From: Devosia salina
GTDB lineage: Bacteria > Pseudomonadota > Alphaproteobacteria > Rhizobiales > Devosiaceae
Direction: 5' to 3'
Length of the DNA: 64,000 bases
Assembly (NCBI RefSeq): GCF_019504385.1
Contig: NZ_CP080590.1
Coordinates: 218,501 to 282,500, forward strand
Part shown: positions 35,741-44,998 of the stretch, one piece after another
Position numbering within the stretch: the stretch's first letter is position 1
How the letters are laid out: every line of letters begins with the position of its first letter
Translations under genes and position numbers: made by a program
Notes under the pieces: generated by a model
Told to the model about the DNA's origin: nothing
Database searches by the model: none
What the model saw: the letters and a program-made list of their open reading frames with translations, nothing else

Positions 35741-36708
35741 TCGCTGTTCAGGTCCGGATAGATCAGGGCCGAGCATTGCCGGTTATTGGCGTCGAGCTTG
35801 GCCTGATCCGCGGCGGAAACCAGGCCGGTAAACACCGGCTCCCAGAGGTCGTCGCGTTTCACGCCCTCGAGGCCGCACTGGCAATAGATGGCGCAGAGCG
35901 CGGCGGTGGTGCCGCTCTCTTCGCAGCTCGCCTGGCAGGAATTGAGGAAGTCCATGTCGCGGCTGGTCTCCTGCGTCCCCATGGCCATGGAGAGCGGCAC
36001 GATCACGGCCAGCAGCAGCGGCTGGTGCACCAGATAGATGACCAGGCTCCAGCGCCCCATCCAGCCCAGGACCCGGGCCACGATAGTGCGCGGCTGGCTT
36101 GCGGCCAGCCTTGCTTCCAGCCTCGTGCCGCGCACCAGCCGCATGGCAAGCACGCCCAGCAATACCACGCCCAGCCAGGGAAAGACCGGCACCAGGTCAT
36201 TGGCCGGTGGTGGCACTTCCCAGAAGCCGAGCCAGGAGAACAGCTTCTCGTTGAAGAGCGGATTGGCAAACGAAAAATGCAGGCCGATCACCGCGATGGC
36301 GACCAGCCCGGTCAGCCACAGCGGGGTGAAGAGAAACGGCAGCGCGAGCAGGCTGGTCAGCGCAATGGCATGCAGCACGCCGAAATAGACAAAGCTGTCG
36401 GGAAAGGTGAACCAGGTGCCCAGCGTGATCAGCCCGGCGCCCCCGGCGATGAACAGCCAGCGCTTCCAGAAGGCTCGCCAGCGCATACCGTCTCCGTGCC
36501 CCAGCACCAGCCCGACCCCGACCAGCACCATGAAGGCGAAAAGGATCGAGCGGGCAAAGGCAACCCAGCCGGGGTCGTAGCCGACGTCGACAGGAATGAA
36601 GCGGTAATAGGAGAGGTCCCAGCACAGATGGTAGATCGCCATGGCCACGATGGCGACGCCGCGGGCGATGTCGATGATGGCGAGGCGGGGACGTGCTGGC
36701 TGGCTCAT
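35716..36708 (-). CDS. DUF1624-family membrane protein with Cys-rich tail
   Basis: 330 residues. The N-terminal part has about seven transmembrane helices and the family hallmark IDIARGVAIVAMAIYHLCWD (DUF1624, heparan-alpha-glucosaminide acetyltransferase-like). It may transfer acyl groups across the membrane, but no function is proven. After the last helix (about residue 245) comes a tail of about 85 residues with a six-cysteine cluster (CQASC, CAIYCQC), unusual for the family. The ATGA overlap with recQ puts both in one transcript. Confidence 0.8.
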   Translation of the reverse strand: MSQPARPRLAIIDIARGVAIVAMAIYHLCWDLSYYRFIPVDVGYDPGWVAFARSILFAFMVLVGVGLVLGHGDGMRWRAFWKRWLFIAGGAGLITLGTWFTFPDSFVYFGVLHAIALTSLLALPFLFTPLWLTGLVAIAVIGLHFSFANPLFNEKLFSWLGFWEVPPPANDLVPVFPWLGVVLLGVLAMRLVRGTRLEARLAASQPRTIVARVLGWMGRWSLVIYLVHQPLLLAVIVPLSMAMGTQETSRDMDFLNSCQASCEESGTTAALCAIYCQCGLEGVKRDDLWEPVFTGLVSAADQAKLDANNRQCSALIYPDLNSDQSESSGK

Positions 36709-38561
36709 GCGGACGCCACGAGATGCCCGCGCACCACCGCCAGAAAATCATCGCCATAGCGGTCCAGCTTGCCCTGTCCGACCCCGGGCAGGTTGAGCAT
36801 GTCGTGCGGATGGGTCGGTTGCGCCAGCGCCATGGCTTTGAGCGTCTGGTCATGGAAGATGACATAGGGCGGCACGCCCTGCGCCTTGGCCAGGCGCGTG
36901 CGTTCCGCGCGCAGCGCCTCGAACAGGGGTCGCGCATGCTCGGGGACGTCGATCGAGCGCGCCAGCGCGCGCCGCACCTCGACCGATTTCTTCGGCCGGT
37001 CCTTGCGCAGGGTCACATGGCGTTCCCGCTTGAACACCTCATGCGCAGCCGCGCTCAGGGTCAGCGCGCCGTGATTGGCGTGGTCGACCACGATCAGTCC
37101 CATGGCGGTCAATTGCCGTATCACCGATTGCCAGGCCTTGGGGTCGAGCTCGGTGCCCTGACCGAACACCTTCTGGTGCTGGTGGCCGAAACGGACGACC
37201 TTCTCGGTCTCCTTGCCCATCAGCACATCGATGATATGGGCCGCGCCAAAGCGCATGCCGGTGCGATAGATCGCGGCCATGGCCTTGATGGCCGCTTCCG
37301 TGCCGTCCCAGCTTTCCACCGGCGAGCGGCAGGTATCGCAATTGCCGCAAGGCTGCGGATAAGTTTCCCCGAAATGGCTGAGGATGGCCTGGCGCCGGCA
37401 GGAGGCGGTTTCGCACACACCCAGGAGGGCATTGAGCTTGCCGTGTTCGAGCCGCTTGATTTCGTCGGGCGCATTGCCCTCCTCGATCATGCGGCGGCGC
37501 TGCACCACATCGGCCATGCCATAGCTCATCCAGGCATCGGCAGGCTGTCCGTCGCGCCCGGCGCGGCCGGTCTCCTGGTAATAGGCTTCGATCGAGGCCG
37601 GCAGGTCGAGATGGGCGACATAGCGCACATCGGGCTTATCGATGCCCATGCCGAAGGCCACCGTGGCGACGAGGCACAGACCCTCTTCCTTGAGAAAGGC
37701 ATCCTGATTGGCCGAGCGCAGTTCGGCGCTCATGCCGGCATGATAGGGCAGGGCGCGGATGCCCTTGCCGGAGAGCCAGTCGGCGACATCCTCGACCTTG
37801 GCGCGGGAAAGGCAATAGACGATGCCGCTATCGCCCTTGTGCCCGGAGAGGAATTCCAGCAACTGCTCGCGCGGCTTGTCGCGCTCGACGATGGAATAGG
37901 AAATATTGGGCCGGTCGAAGCTGGTGGTGAAGACCCGGGCCTGTTCCAGCCCCAGCCGCTCGATGATGTCCTCGCGCGTGGTCGGGTCGGCGGTGGCGGT
38001 CAGCGCGATCCGGGGCACGCCGGGGAAGAGTTCAACGAGGTGGATCAGCTCGCGATATTCGGGCCGGAAATCATGGCCCCACTGGCTCACGCAATGGGCC
38101 TCGTCGATGGCAAAGAGCGCGATCCGCGTATCGGCCAGCATATTGGCAAAGCCGGGCGTCGCCACCCGTTCCGGCGCCACATAGAGCAGGTCCAGTTCGC
38201 CCCGCCGCAATTGCCGGCGCACGTCGCTCGCCTCTTCCTGTGTCAGCGAGGAATTGAGCGCCGCCGCCGCCACTCCGGCCTGCCTCAGGGCCTCGACCTG
38301 GTCGCGCATCAAGGCGATCAGCGGCGATATGACGATGCCCACGCCGTCCCGGCAGATGGCGGGGATCTGGTAGCACATGGACTTGCCCGCGCCGGTGGGG
38401 AACAGCACCACCGCGTCGCCGCCTTCGGTCACATGGTCGATGACCTCGGCCTGCTGGCCGCGAAAATCGCGATGGCCGAAAATGTCGCGCAGCACCGCGA
38501 GCGGGCTGGGCCGCTCGTGGCGATGGGGCGAGAACAGGTCGAGCGACTCAATGGCTTCCAC
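36705..38561 (-). CDS. recQ: ATP-dependent DNA helicase RecQ
   Basis: 618 residues, standard RecQ length. 3'-5' helicase acting in recombination and repair. Motif I PTGAGKSMCYQ, motif II DEAHC, the aromatic-rich loop CVSQWGHDFRPEY, then the zinc-binding cysteines (C...CGNCDTC) near residue 390, a winged helix, and one HRDC domain at the C-terminus (about 530-610, LFEALRAERTRLAKAQGVPP). The start is GTG at 38561. Downstream coupled to the DUF1624 gene by an ATGA overlap. Confidence 0.96.
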   Translation of the reverse strand: MEAIESLDLFSPHRHERPSPLAVLRDIFGHRDFRGQQAEVIDHVTEGGDAVVLFPTGAGKSMCYQIPAICRDGVGIVISPLIALMRDQVEALRQAGVAAAALNSSLTQEEASDVRRQLRRGELDLLYVAPERVATPGFANMLADTRIALFAIDEAHCVSQWGHDFRPEYRELIHLVELFPGVPRIALTATADPTTREDIIERLGLEQARVFTTSFDRPNISYSIVERDKPREQLLEFLSGHKGDSGIVYCLSRAKVEDVADWLSGKGIRALPYHAGMSAELRSANQDAFLKEEGLCLVATVAFGMGIDKPDVRYVAHLDLPASIEAYYQETGRAGRDGQPADAWMSYGMADVVQRRRMIEEGNAPDEIKRLEHGKLNALLGVCETASCRRQAILSHFGETYPQPCGNCDTCRSPVESWDGTEAAIKAMAAIYRTGMRFGAAHIIDVLMGKETEKVVRFGHQHQKVFGQGTELDPKAWQSVIRQLTAMGLIVVDHANHGALTLSAAAHEVFKRERHVTLRKDRPKKSVEVRRALARSIDVPEHARPLFEALRAERTRLAKAQGVPPYVIFHDQTLKAMALAQPTHPHDMLNLPGVGQGKLDRYGDDFLAVVRGHLVASA

Positions 38562-38610
38562 AGCCCTTTTGAATCACGGGGGCCAGGGGGAGGCAACCGC
38601 ATCCGGCACG

Positions 38611-39474
38611 CTACCCCCCGATGATCTCCCCGCCATTGGGGTGCAGCACCTGCCCGGTGATGTAGGAACTCTCTTCGCAGGCGAGGAACAGGTGGCTCGT
38701 TGCCACCTCATTGGGCTGGCCCGGCCGGCCCAATGGCTGGCTGGCCCCGAATTCCGCCACCTTGTCGGCCGGGAAACTGGCCGGGATCAGCGGCGTCCAG
38801 ATCGGGCCGGGTGCGACGCCATTGACGCGGATACCCTTGCCGGCAAGGCTTTCCGAGAGCGATCGGGTAAAGGCGACGATGGCGCCCTTGGTCGCGGCAT
38901 AATCCATCAGTGACGGCGAGCCCCGATAGGCCGTGATCGATGTCGTGTTGACGATCGCCGACCCCTTTCTCAGATGCGGCAGCGCGGCCTGCGTCATGAA
39001 CATATAGCCAAAGAAATTGGTCTCGAAGGTGCGCCGCAACTGCTCTTCGGAAATGGCCTCGAGCTCGGTCTGCATATGCTGCTCGGCCGCGTTGTTGACC
39101 AGCACATCGAGCTTGCCGAATTTTTCGACCACCTGGCCGACCACACTCTCGCAAACCGCCTTGTCGCTGACATCGCCGCGCAGCAGCAGCGCCTCCTTGC
39201 CCTCCGCCTTGACGGCCTCGGCAGTGAGCCTCGCGTCATCGGTCTCTTCGAGATAGACCAGCGCCACCTCGGCCCCTTCACGGGCAAAGAGGACGGCGCA
39301 GGCACGCCCGATCCCGCTATCGCCACCGGTGATGATGGCGACCTTGTCCTTGAGGCGCCCATTGCCGGGGAATTTCGGCATGTAATCGGGCTTGGGATGC
39401 ATTTCGCTTTCCCGCCCCGGCTGATGGTCCTGGGTCTGGGGCGGGTTCATGGGCTTGGCGGCCGAGCCGGACAT
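38611..39474 (-). CDS. SDR-family oxidoreductase, general-stress (YdaD/GSP39)-like
   Basis: 287 residues with a proline-rich N-terminal extension of about 40 residues that is typical of the YhdF/YdaD stress group. ITGGDSGIG cofactor loop near residue 49, NNAAEQH, catalytic Ser in NTTSITAY and the YAATK pair. These proteins are often induced by general stress; no substrate is known. The neighbouring 105-residue basic protein is on the same strand ten bases upstream. Confidence 0.88.
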   Translation of the reverse strand: MSGSAAKPMNPPQTQDHQPGRESEMHPKPDYMPKFPGNGRLKDKVAIITGGDSGIGRACAVLFAREGAEVALVYLEETDDARLTAEAVKAEGKEALLLRGDVSDKAVCESVVGQVVEKFGKLDVLVNNAAEQHMQTELEAISEEQLRRTFETNFFGYMFMTQAALPHLRKGSAIVNTTSITAYRGSPSLMDYAATKGAIVAFTRSLSESLAGKGIRVNGVAPGPIWTPLIPASFPADKVAEFGASQPLGRPGQPNEVATSHLFLACEESSYITGQVLHPNGGEIIGG

Positions 39475-39483
39475 GGCTGTCTC

Positions 39484-39801
39484 CTAGTGATGCGCGTGGT
39501 GCTCTTGGTTCCGCTTGCGGGTTGCGGCGGCCTTTTTTGCGGAAGCTGAGCGCTCCGATGCGGGCCGATTGGCCGAGGCTTCGCCGCCCTTCTTGCCACC
39601 CTTGTGGGCGGCAGGATGATCTTTGTGCGTGCCGCGTCCGGAGCCGGACTTGTTGCCGCCGCCATCATCCTTGTTGACGGTGGCCCAGGCGCGCCGCTCG
39701 GCCTCCTTATGCGATACGCCACGATCCTCGTAACGCTCCTCGATATGCTCGGCCTTGCGCTTCTGCTTGTCGGTATAGGCGCTCTTGTCACCCTGGGGCA
39801 T
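39484..39801 (-). CDS. Small basic hydrophilic protein ('plasmid stabilization protein'-like)
   Basis: 105 residues, highly charged and low-complexity: Lys/Arg/Ala/Gly-rich C-terminal half with KGGKKGG and SASAKKAAATRKR, and a conserved start GDKSAYTDKQKRKAEHIEE. Database relatives in rhizobia are often labelled plasmid stabilization proteins, a name without experimental basis that I know of. A nucleic-acid-binding or stress-hydrophilin role is possible. The ATG at 39801 has AGGAGA upstream. Likely co-transcribed with the stress-type SDR. Confidence 0.75.
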   Translation of the reverse strand: MPQGDKSAYTDKQKRKAEHIEERYEDRGVSHKEAERRAWATVNKDDGGGNKSGSGRGTHKDHPAAHKGGKKGGEASANRPASERSASAKKAAATRKRNQEHHAHH

Positions 39802-39985
39802 GGCTGCTCTCCTGTTGCAAAGGTGAGGCGCGGCGCGGGTGGGACAAAGGCCTGGGTCAGGTTGAGTGACTGATGCGGGAAACCGGAAAAACCGCACCAA
39901 AAGCCCTATACCACCACGTCCGGTTGACGCGCGCCGGCCAGATTGGGGGAACGGGCAGGCGCCGCGGCGGTTGCTCCGGGCCCGA

Positions 39986-40570
39986 TCACAAATCGGGCCG
40001 GATGCGGGGCAGGGGTCTGCTGAGAAAAGGCGAATTGCGCTTGACGAAGCGCCACGGAGTCTCGGCGCCCTTGGTGATCCCGATGCGCGGCCCGGTGGCG
40101 ATTTCATGCGCGGTGTCGGCAGGGTGAAGGGCAAACGGGGCTGCATCCAGAGCCAGTCCGTCATGCCGGAGATCGATGCCCAGCGCCTGCGCCAGCTTGC
40201 CCGGCCCCGAGCAGAGGTTTTTCTCCGCCATGGCGCCGCGCCGTTCCGCCATGCGGTCGAGCCCCATTGTCGGCTCCAGCGCCCGGATCAATATGGCGCT
40301 GCCCGGCCGGCAGACGAAATTGAGGCAATAATGGATGCCATAGATCTTGTAGACATAGGCATGGCCCGGCGGCCCGAACATCACCCGGTTGCGCGGCGTC
40401 GGCCCGGCAAAGCTGTGCGAGGCCGGGTCATGCTCGTCATAGGCCTCGACCTCGACGATCCGGCCGCCCGCACCGTCGAACAGCATGGTCATGCCGATGG
40501 CATCGTGGGCCACCTCCAGCACGGGGCGGTCGAAAAAGCTGCGTGTAATCAACTCTGGCACTCTCGTCAC
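39986..40570 (-). CDS. DNA-3-methyladenine glycosylase (AAG/MPG type)
   Basis: 194 residues, base-excision repair enzyme that removes alkylated purines. The catalytic Glu lies in GRIVEVEAY, followed by the family stretch DPASHSFAGPTPRNRVMFG, the YVYKIYGIHYCLNFVC segment and LCSGPGKLAQALGI. The start appears to be GTG at 40570. The 184-base gap to the basic-protein gene shows nothing recognised. Confidence 0.94.
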   Translation of the reverse strand: MTRVPELITRSFFDRPVLEVAHDAIGMTMLFDGAGGRIVEVEAYDEHDPASHSFAGPTPRNRVMFGPPGHAYVYKIYGIHYCLNFVCRPGSAILIRALEPTMGLDRMAERRGAMAEKNLCSGPGKLAQALGIDLRHDGLALDAAPFALHPADTAHEIATGPRIGITKGAETPWRFVKRNSPFLSRPLPRIRPDL

Positions 40571-40726
40571 AACGCGCCCACTCTGTCGTCACCGCGGCGG
40601 GCAAGGCAAGCGCGGCTAGGCGCCATTGGGCATGTTCCGGCGAACAATGCCTTCGCCACTGTTCCCTTTGTTGCCGGCCCGGCAAGGGCTACATCCGGGG
40701 CAACAGTCATTTCACAGGAGGTCGAC

Positions 40727-41650
40727 ATGATCGACACATCCGTCCAGACCAATGTGCGCTCCCAGCCCATCCTGCCCCTCACCACCACGCTGGGGCCCGT
40801 GCACCTCGCCGTGACCGACCGCCAGAAGGCCCTCGCCATCTGGCAGGACGTGGTCGGGCTCGACCTGATCGAGGAGCAGGGCAATGCCCTTTCCATGGGG
40901 GCGGGCGGCAAAGTGCTGATCGTCCTCGAAACCGGCGCCACTCGCCCGGTCGCACCCCGCACCATCGGTCTTTATCACGTCGCCATCCATGTGCCCCATC
41001 GCGCCGACCTGGCGCAGATGGCGGTGCGGGCGCTGCAGCGCAATGTGCGCATCTCCCCCACCGATCACCTCGTCTCCGAAGCCATCTATCTCTGGGATCT
41101 CGATGGCAACGGCATCGAGATCACCTTCGAAACGCCCTGGCGCGGCAGCCTGGGTGATCCCGACAAGGGCCAGACCTATGCCATCACGGCCGAGGGAAAA
41201 CCCCATTCGGGACGCGAGCCGATCGACCTCGACGGGCTCCTCGGCGAATTGGGCGAGAACCCGGCCCTGGCGCCCCGCATGCCCGCCGGCACCCGCATCG
41301 GCCATGTGCATGTGCATGTGAACGACCTCCACCGCGCCATGGATTTCTACCGCGACGTCCTCGGCTTTGCCGGCTTCCTGCTCATCCAGTCCTTCGGCAT
41401 GGGCGATGTCGGGCTCGACTACATGCCCCATACCCTGGCCTTCAATATCTGGTCGGGCCCCAATGCAACCTTGCCGCCGGCCGGCTCGGCGGGCCTCCGC
41501 TGGTTCACGATCGCGCTGCCCGATGCCGAAAGCCTGGCGGCCCTCAAGGCCCGGCTCGAACAGGCCGGCGCCCCGCTTGAAGTGGTCGGCAATGATCTCG
41601 AAACCCGCGATCCCTTCGGCAATCGCATCCGTCTCGAACTCGCCGACTGA
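40727..41650 (+). CDS. Two-domain VOC protein, catechol-2,3-dioxygenase-like
   Basis: 307 residues with two glyoxalase/bleomycin-resistance (VOC) modules at about 20-135 and 180-305. Metal-ligand candidates: HLAVTD at the start of module 1, HVHVHVNDLHRAMDFY in module 2 and the C-terminal DPFGNRIRLEL Glu. It resembles CatE-type extradiol dioxygenases of Bacillus, but the substrate is unproven. A strong AGGAGG precedes the ATG at 40727. Divergent from the glycosylase gene. Confidence 0.82.
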   Translation: MIDTSVQTNVRSQPILPLTTTLGPVHLAVTDRQKALAIWQDVVGLDLIEEQGNALSMGAGGKVLIVLETGATRPVAPRTIGLYHVAIHVPHRADLAQMAVRALQRNVRISPTDHLVSEAIYLWDLDGNGIEITFETPWRGSLGDPDKGQTYAITAEGKPHSGREPIDLDGLLGELGENPALAPRMPAGTRIGHVHVHVNDLHRAMDFYRDVLGFAGFLLIQSFGMGDVGLDYMPHTLAFNIWSGPNATLPPAGSAGLRWFTIALPDAESLAALKARLEQAGAPLEVVGNDLETRDPFGNRIRLELAD

Positions 41651-41708
41651 TCTGGACAGCGTCTGCGGCGACAGCGACAATGTCGCCCTGTCGCTTTGGA
41701 GGAAAGCC

Positions 41709-42254
41709 ATGCAGGGTCCGCGGGACGTCATTGAATTCTGGTTTGTCGAGCATGGCTATGAGGACTGGTTCGGCGGCAAGACCGAGTTCGATGCCAAGCT
41801 GGCGGCCCGCTTTGGCGACCTGCACCGGCGCGTGAGCCGCGGCGAGGCCTGGCACTGGCGCGAAACCGCCAATGGCCGGCTCGCCGAGGTGCTCATGCTC
41901 GACCAGTTCTCCCGGCAATTGCATCGTGGCGCCGCCCGGGCCTTTGCGCAGGACGGCATGGCGCTGGTCCTGGCGCAGGAAGCCATCTTCGATGGCGCCG
42001 ACAAGGAGGTCGATGCCAGTCGCGCCATGTTCTTCTACATGCCTTTCATGCATGCCGAATCCCTGGTCATCCAGGACGAGGGCGTGCGGCTGTTCGAGGC
42101 GCTGGGCAACAAGGACGCGCTGCAATTCATGGTGGACCACCGCGACACCATCGCCCGCTTTGGCCGCTTTCCCTTCCGCAACAAGGCACTTGGCCGCCAC
42201 AGCACGCCTGAGGAACTGGCCTATATGGCCGAAAAGGGCGACCGGGTGTTTTGA
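41709..42254 (+). CDS. DUF924-family protein
   Basis: 181 residues, all-alpha TPR-like fold of the DUF924 family. Hallmarks: VIEFWF at the N-terminus, LDQFSRQLHRG, FFYMPFMHAE and the C-terminal GRFPFRNKALGR with H/E-rich helices. The function is unknown. A strong ribosome site, GGAGGAA, precedes the ATG. Confidence 0.88.
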   Translation: MQGPRDVIEFWFVEHGYEDWFGGKTEFDAKLAARFGDLHRRVSRGEAWHWRETANGRLAEVLMLDQFSRQLHRGAARAFAQDGMALVLAQEAIFDGADKEVDASRAMFFYMPFMHAESLVIQDEGVRLFEALGNKDALQFMVDHRDTIARFGRFPFRNKALGRHSTPEELAYMAEKGDRVF

Positions 42255-42312
42255 TCCCGGACGCGGCAACCCTTCGGGGCGCCTGCCGTTGGGACTTCAA
42301 AGGAGAAGTCCC

Positions 42313-42486
42313 ATGGAATATGCCGGCCCCACACTCTGGCTCATCGCGCTGACCGTCGGCGTTCTCGTCCTGGGCGGCGCCGCCGTCTACGGCATCATGC
42401 GCAATCGCAGCCGCACCCTGTCCGAGCGGGTGACCACCGAGGTCGAAACCCGCCGCGAATACGAGCGCGAGGACCAGGACGGTTGA
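42313..42486 (+). CDS. Small single-pass membrane protein (57 aa)
   Basis: One transmembrane helix at about residues 8-28 (LWLIALTVGVLVLGGAAVYG), then a charged cytoplasmic tail rich in Arg and Glu. AGGAG lies eight bases before the ATG. Unknown function. A hairpin terminator follows at once. It could belong with the DUF924 gene 58 bases upstream. Confidence 0.7.
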   Translation: MEYAGPTLWLIALTVGVLVLGGAAVYGIMRNRSRTLSERVTTEVETRREYEREDQDG

Positions 42487-42491
42487 GGCAA

Positions 42492-42513
42492 AAGGGGCGC
42501 CGCAGCGCCCCTT
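42492..42513. terminator. Terminator hairpin between convergent genes
   Basis: Perfect 9-bp stem AAGGGGCGC-cgca-GCGCCCCTT, six bases after the small-protein stop and eight before the ABC exporter stop. The A/T-ended stem can serve both strands. Confidence 0.75.
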
Positions 42514-42520
42514 AAGAATA

Positions 42521-44317
42521 TCAGGCCACCAGGCCCTTGGTCAGCTCAAGCGCCTGTCGCTCGAACAGCCGCCGATAGATACCGCCATGCAGGCGGATCA
42601 GTGCCTGGTGGTCGCCTTCCTCGACAATGCGGCCCTTGTCGAAGACCAGCAGCCGGTCGAGTGCCCGCACCGTCGAAAGCCGGTGGGCGATCACCAGCGT
42701 CGTCCGGCCCTGCATCAGCCGTTCCATGGCCTGCTGGATCATCACCTCGCTCTCGCTGTCGAGACTCGATGTTGCTTCATCGAGAATGAGGATCGGCGCA
42801 TCGGCCAGGAAGGCCCGGGCGATGGCGACGCGCTGCCGCTCCCCTCCCGACAGCTTCACCCCGCGCTCGCCCACCAGCGTCTCATATTGCTTGGGCAGGC
42901 TCATGATGAAGTCATGGGCATTGGCCTGTTCGGCTGCCTCCATGATCTCGCCGCGGCTGGCATCAGGACGGCCATAGGCGATGTTTTCGGCCAGCGTCCG
43001 GTGGAACAGAATCGGCTCCTGCTGCACGATGGCGATCTGCCCGCGCAGCGAGGCCTGCTGGTGTTCGGCAATGTTCTGCCCGTCAATGGTGATGGCACCG
43101 CCACTCACGTCATAGAGACGCTGGATGAGCTTGACGAAAGTCGTCTTGCCCGAGCCCGAATGCCCCACCAGCCCGACCCGCTCGCCCGGCCTGATCTCGA
43201 CCGAAAAGTCGCGATAGAGCGGGGTCGGATGGGCGCCATACTGGAACGTCACATTGTCGAACCGGATGCCGCCATCGCTGATGGCAATGGGCTTGGCGCC
43301 GGCCTTGTCGTCAATGCCCAGCGGCATCGATGTCAGGGCCACCAGTTCCTCCATGTCGTTGACCGAGCGCTGCAGGTTGCGGATATGCATGCCCACATCG
43401 CGCAGATAACCCTGCAGCACGAAGAACATGGCGAGCACGAAGGTGATGTCGCCCGGGCTGGCCAGCCCCTGCGTCCACATATAGAGCCCCGTGCCCAGGA
43501 TGCCCGCCTGCATCGACACCATCATGAAGCCCTGCAGGGTGCCGTTGAGCGTGCCGCGCTTCCAGGTGCGGCGCGTGCGGCTGTCCCACTTGGACATGAC
43601 ATGGCGCATGCGGCTCTCCTCGCGCGTCTCGGCGCCAAAGGCCTTGACCACGCTGTTGCAGCTCACCGCATCGGCCAGTGCCCCGCCCAGGCGCGTATCC
43701 CAGGCATTGGCCAGGCTCGCCGCCGGCGCCACATAGCCCATCGACATGGCGACGGTGAAGCCGATGTAGATCAGCGAGCCAATGGCCACGATCAGGCCCA
43801 TGACCGGCCAGAAGCTGCCCAAGAGGATCGAGGCACCCACCAGCATCACCACCGAGGGCAGGAGCGCGACCAAGAGGATATCGTTGAGCGCATCGAGCGC
43901 CCACATGCCGCGGGTGATCTTGCGGACCGTGGAACCGGCAAAGCTGTTGGCATGCCAGTCGGTCGAGAAGCGCTGCACGCGGTGGAAACCGTCATTGACG
44001 ATATCCGCCATCATCTTGAGCGTCAGCTTGATGATGCCGTGGAAGATGAAGAAGCGCAGCACCACGCTGGTCAGGCCCAGGCCGACCACCACGGCAAAGG
44101 CCCGCAACGCGTCGGCCGTCGCCGAACTGTCGCTGCCGGCTATGGCATCCACGATGCGGCCAGAAAACAGCGGCACCATCACTTCGGCCAGGGTGGAGAC
44201 AATGACGAGGCCGCAGATCAAGACGATCCGCGCCGGCTGTCCCCGCCAGTGACCAAAGGTGAAGCCGAGCACATTGCGAAAGGCATCGGCACGGAAATCG
44301 AGCTTCTTGCGACTCAT
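42521..44317 (-). CDS. ABC exporter, homodimer (MsbA-like) type
   Basis: 598 residues, a transmembrane domain with six helices (about 25-335) and an ATPase domain with every motif intact: Walker A GHSGSGKTT, signature LSGGERQRVA, Walker B ILILDEATSSLD, H-loop AHRLST. So it can work as a homodimer, unlike the A/B pair at 30660. ATG at 44317. The substrate is unknown. Confidence 0.92.
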   Translation of the reverse strand: MSRKKLDFRADAFRNVLGFTFGHWRGQPARIVLICGLVIVSTLAEVMVPLFSGRIVDAIAGSDSSATADALRAFAVVVGLGLTSVVLRFFIFHGIIKLTLKMMADIVNDGFHRVQRFSTDWHANSFAGSTVRKITRGMWALDALNDILLVALLPSVVMLVGASILLGSFWPVMGLIVAIGSLIYIGFTVAMSMGYVAPAASLANAWDTRLGGALADAVSCNSVVKAFGAETREESRMRHVMSKWDSRTRRTWKRGTLNGTLQGFMMVSMQAGILGTGLYMWTQGLASPGDITFVLAMFFVLQGYLRDVGMHIRNLQRSVNDMEELVALTSMPLGIDDKAGAKPIAISDGGIRFDNVTFQYGAHPTPLYRDFSVEIRPGERVGLVGHSGSGKTTFVKLIQRLYDVSGGAITIDGQNIAEHQQASLRGQIAIVQQEPILFHRTLAENIAYGRPDASRGEIMEAAEQANAHDFIMSLPKQYETLVGERGVKLSGGERQRVAIARAFLADAPILILDEATSSLDSESEVMIQQAMERLMQGRTTLVIAHRLSTVRALDRLLVFDKGRIVEEGDHQALIRLHGGIYRRLFERQALELTKGLVA

Positions 44318-44564
44318 TTTTGTCTCCGGCGCCGTTCTCCGGCCACCGGTTCCTCGAAAAGGGAAGAATAGAGCGCAGTTGGGGCCGGAATGGACGACGC
44401 CCGAAGGCGCGGCTCAACTGCAGGACATACGGAAAAGACCGCTTGCGATCAGGCCGGAACGGCGGATCGCGGGGAACAAGGACCTAAGGTCGGCACTTGC
44501 CCGCAAGGGGAGAGAACATCGGTGCTGTCATGCAACGCCTCCCCCTGGTTCGAAAAATGAAGCG
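44318..44564. other. Intergenic region, nothing recognised
   Basis: First part of the 484-base gap between the ABC exporter and the 40-residue microprotein. It must hold the exporter's promoter but no clear -35/-10 pair was found. Frames crossing it have no family resemblance. Confidence 0.4.
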
Positions 44565-44592
44565 GCGAACGGTTTGTAGCCAAACCGTTCGC
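44565..44592 (-). terminator. Perfect 12-bp hairpin, possible terminator of the microprotein transcript
   Basis: GCGAACGGTTTG-tagc-CAAACCGTTCGC. On the minus strand it is followed by CGCTTCATTTTTC, a T-rich tail, which fits a terminator for the small gene at 44802-44924. Bases 44593-44801 hold nothing recognised. Confidence 0.5.
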
Positions 44593-44801
44593 TCTTGCCA
44601 ATGGCACAATTGTGATCAGCGGGGCCGGTGATGCAGGAAGGTCACAGACGCGGGTCCACTTGGGACACGTCGATCTGGACCTGCCAGACATGGAGCAGGC
44701 GGTGTCGCTACCGGCTTCGGGGGTCAGACGCAGGCGCCTCGGGATGCGTCCACCGCGCAACCGCGTCGCCGCAATGCCAGGCGGAGCCTTCCCACACCTG
44801 C

Positions 44802-44924
44802 TCAGTCCACCTTGCGCGCGCCGGGCGCGAGCACGCCCCGCGTCTGGACCTGCGCATAGGCAAGGGCGAGCGAGAAGACGCCGAAAATGCAGAGAACCGC
44901 AACGATGACGAGTGTGGTGTCCAT
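44802..44924 (-). CDS. 40-residue membrane microprotein
   Basis: Translation begins MDTTLVIVAVLCIFGVFSLA, one hydrophobic helix of about 22 residues, and ends in a short basic tail RKVD. GGAGG lies 11 bases before the ATG at 44924. An FNR/FixK-like box is centred about 67 bases upstream. Too short for standard gene finders but well formed. It could be a small subunit or regulator of a respiratory complex, which is inference from size and the box only. Confidence 0.65.
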   Translation of the reverse strand: MDTTLVIVAVLCIFGVFSLALAYAQVQTRGVLAPGARKVD

Positions 44925-44984
44925 GGCCTAAAGAACCTCCAGATCAGGCTGGCTTTCTTCTCGCACCGGACGCCGGTTTGCGGT

Positions 44985-44998
44985 TTGATCCAGGTCAA
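44985..44998. promoter_or_regulatory. FNR/FixK-type box TTGATCCAGGTCAA
   Basis: Matches TTGAT-N4-ATCAA at 9 of 10 defined positions. It lies between the microprotein (minus strand) and the M29 aminopeptidase (plus strand), centred about 67 and 98 bases from their starts. Both could be oxygen-regulated; the microprotein is the closer target. Confidence 0.6.

Noticed and set aside
36693..38624. 643-codon plus-strand frame opposite recQ
   Set aside because: Antisense of recQ with all helicase motifs on the other strand.
42587..44371. 594-codon plus-strand frame opposite the ABC exporter
   Set aside because: Antisense shadow, no family resemblance.
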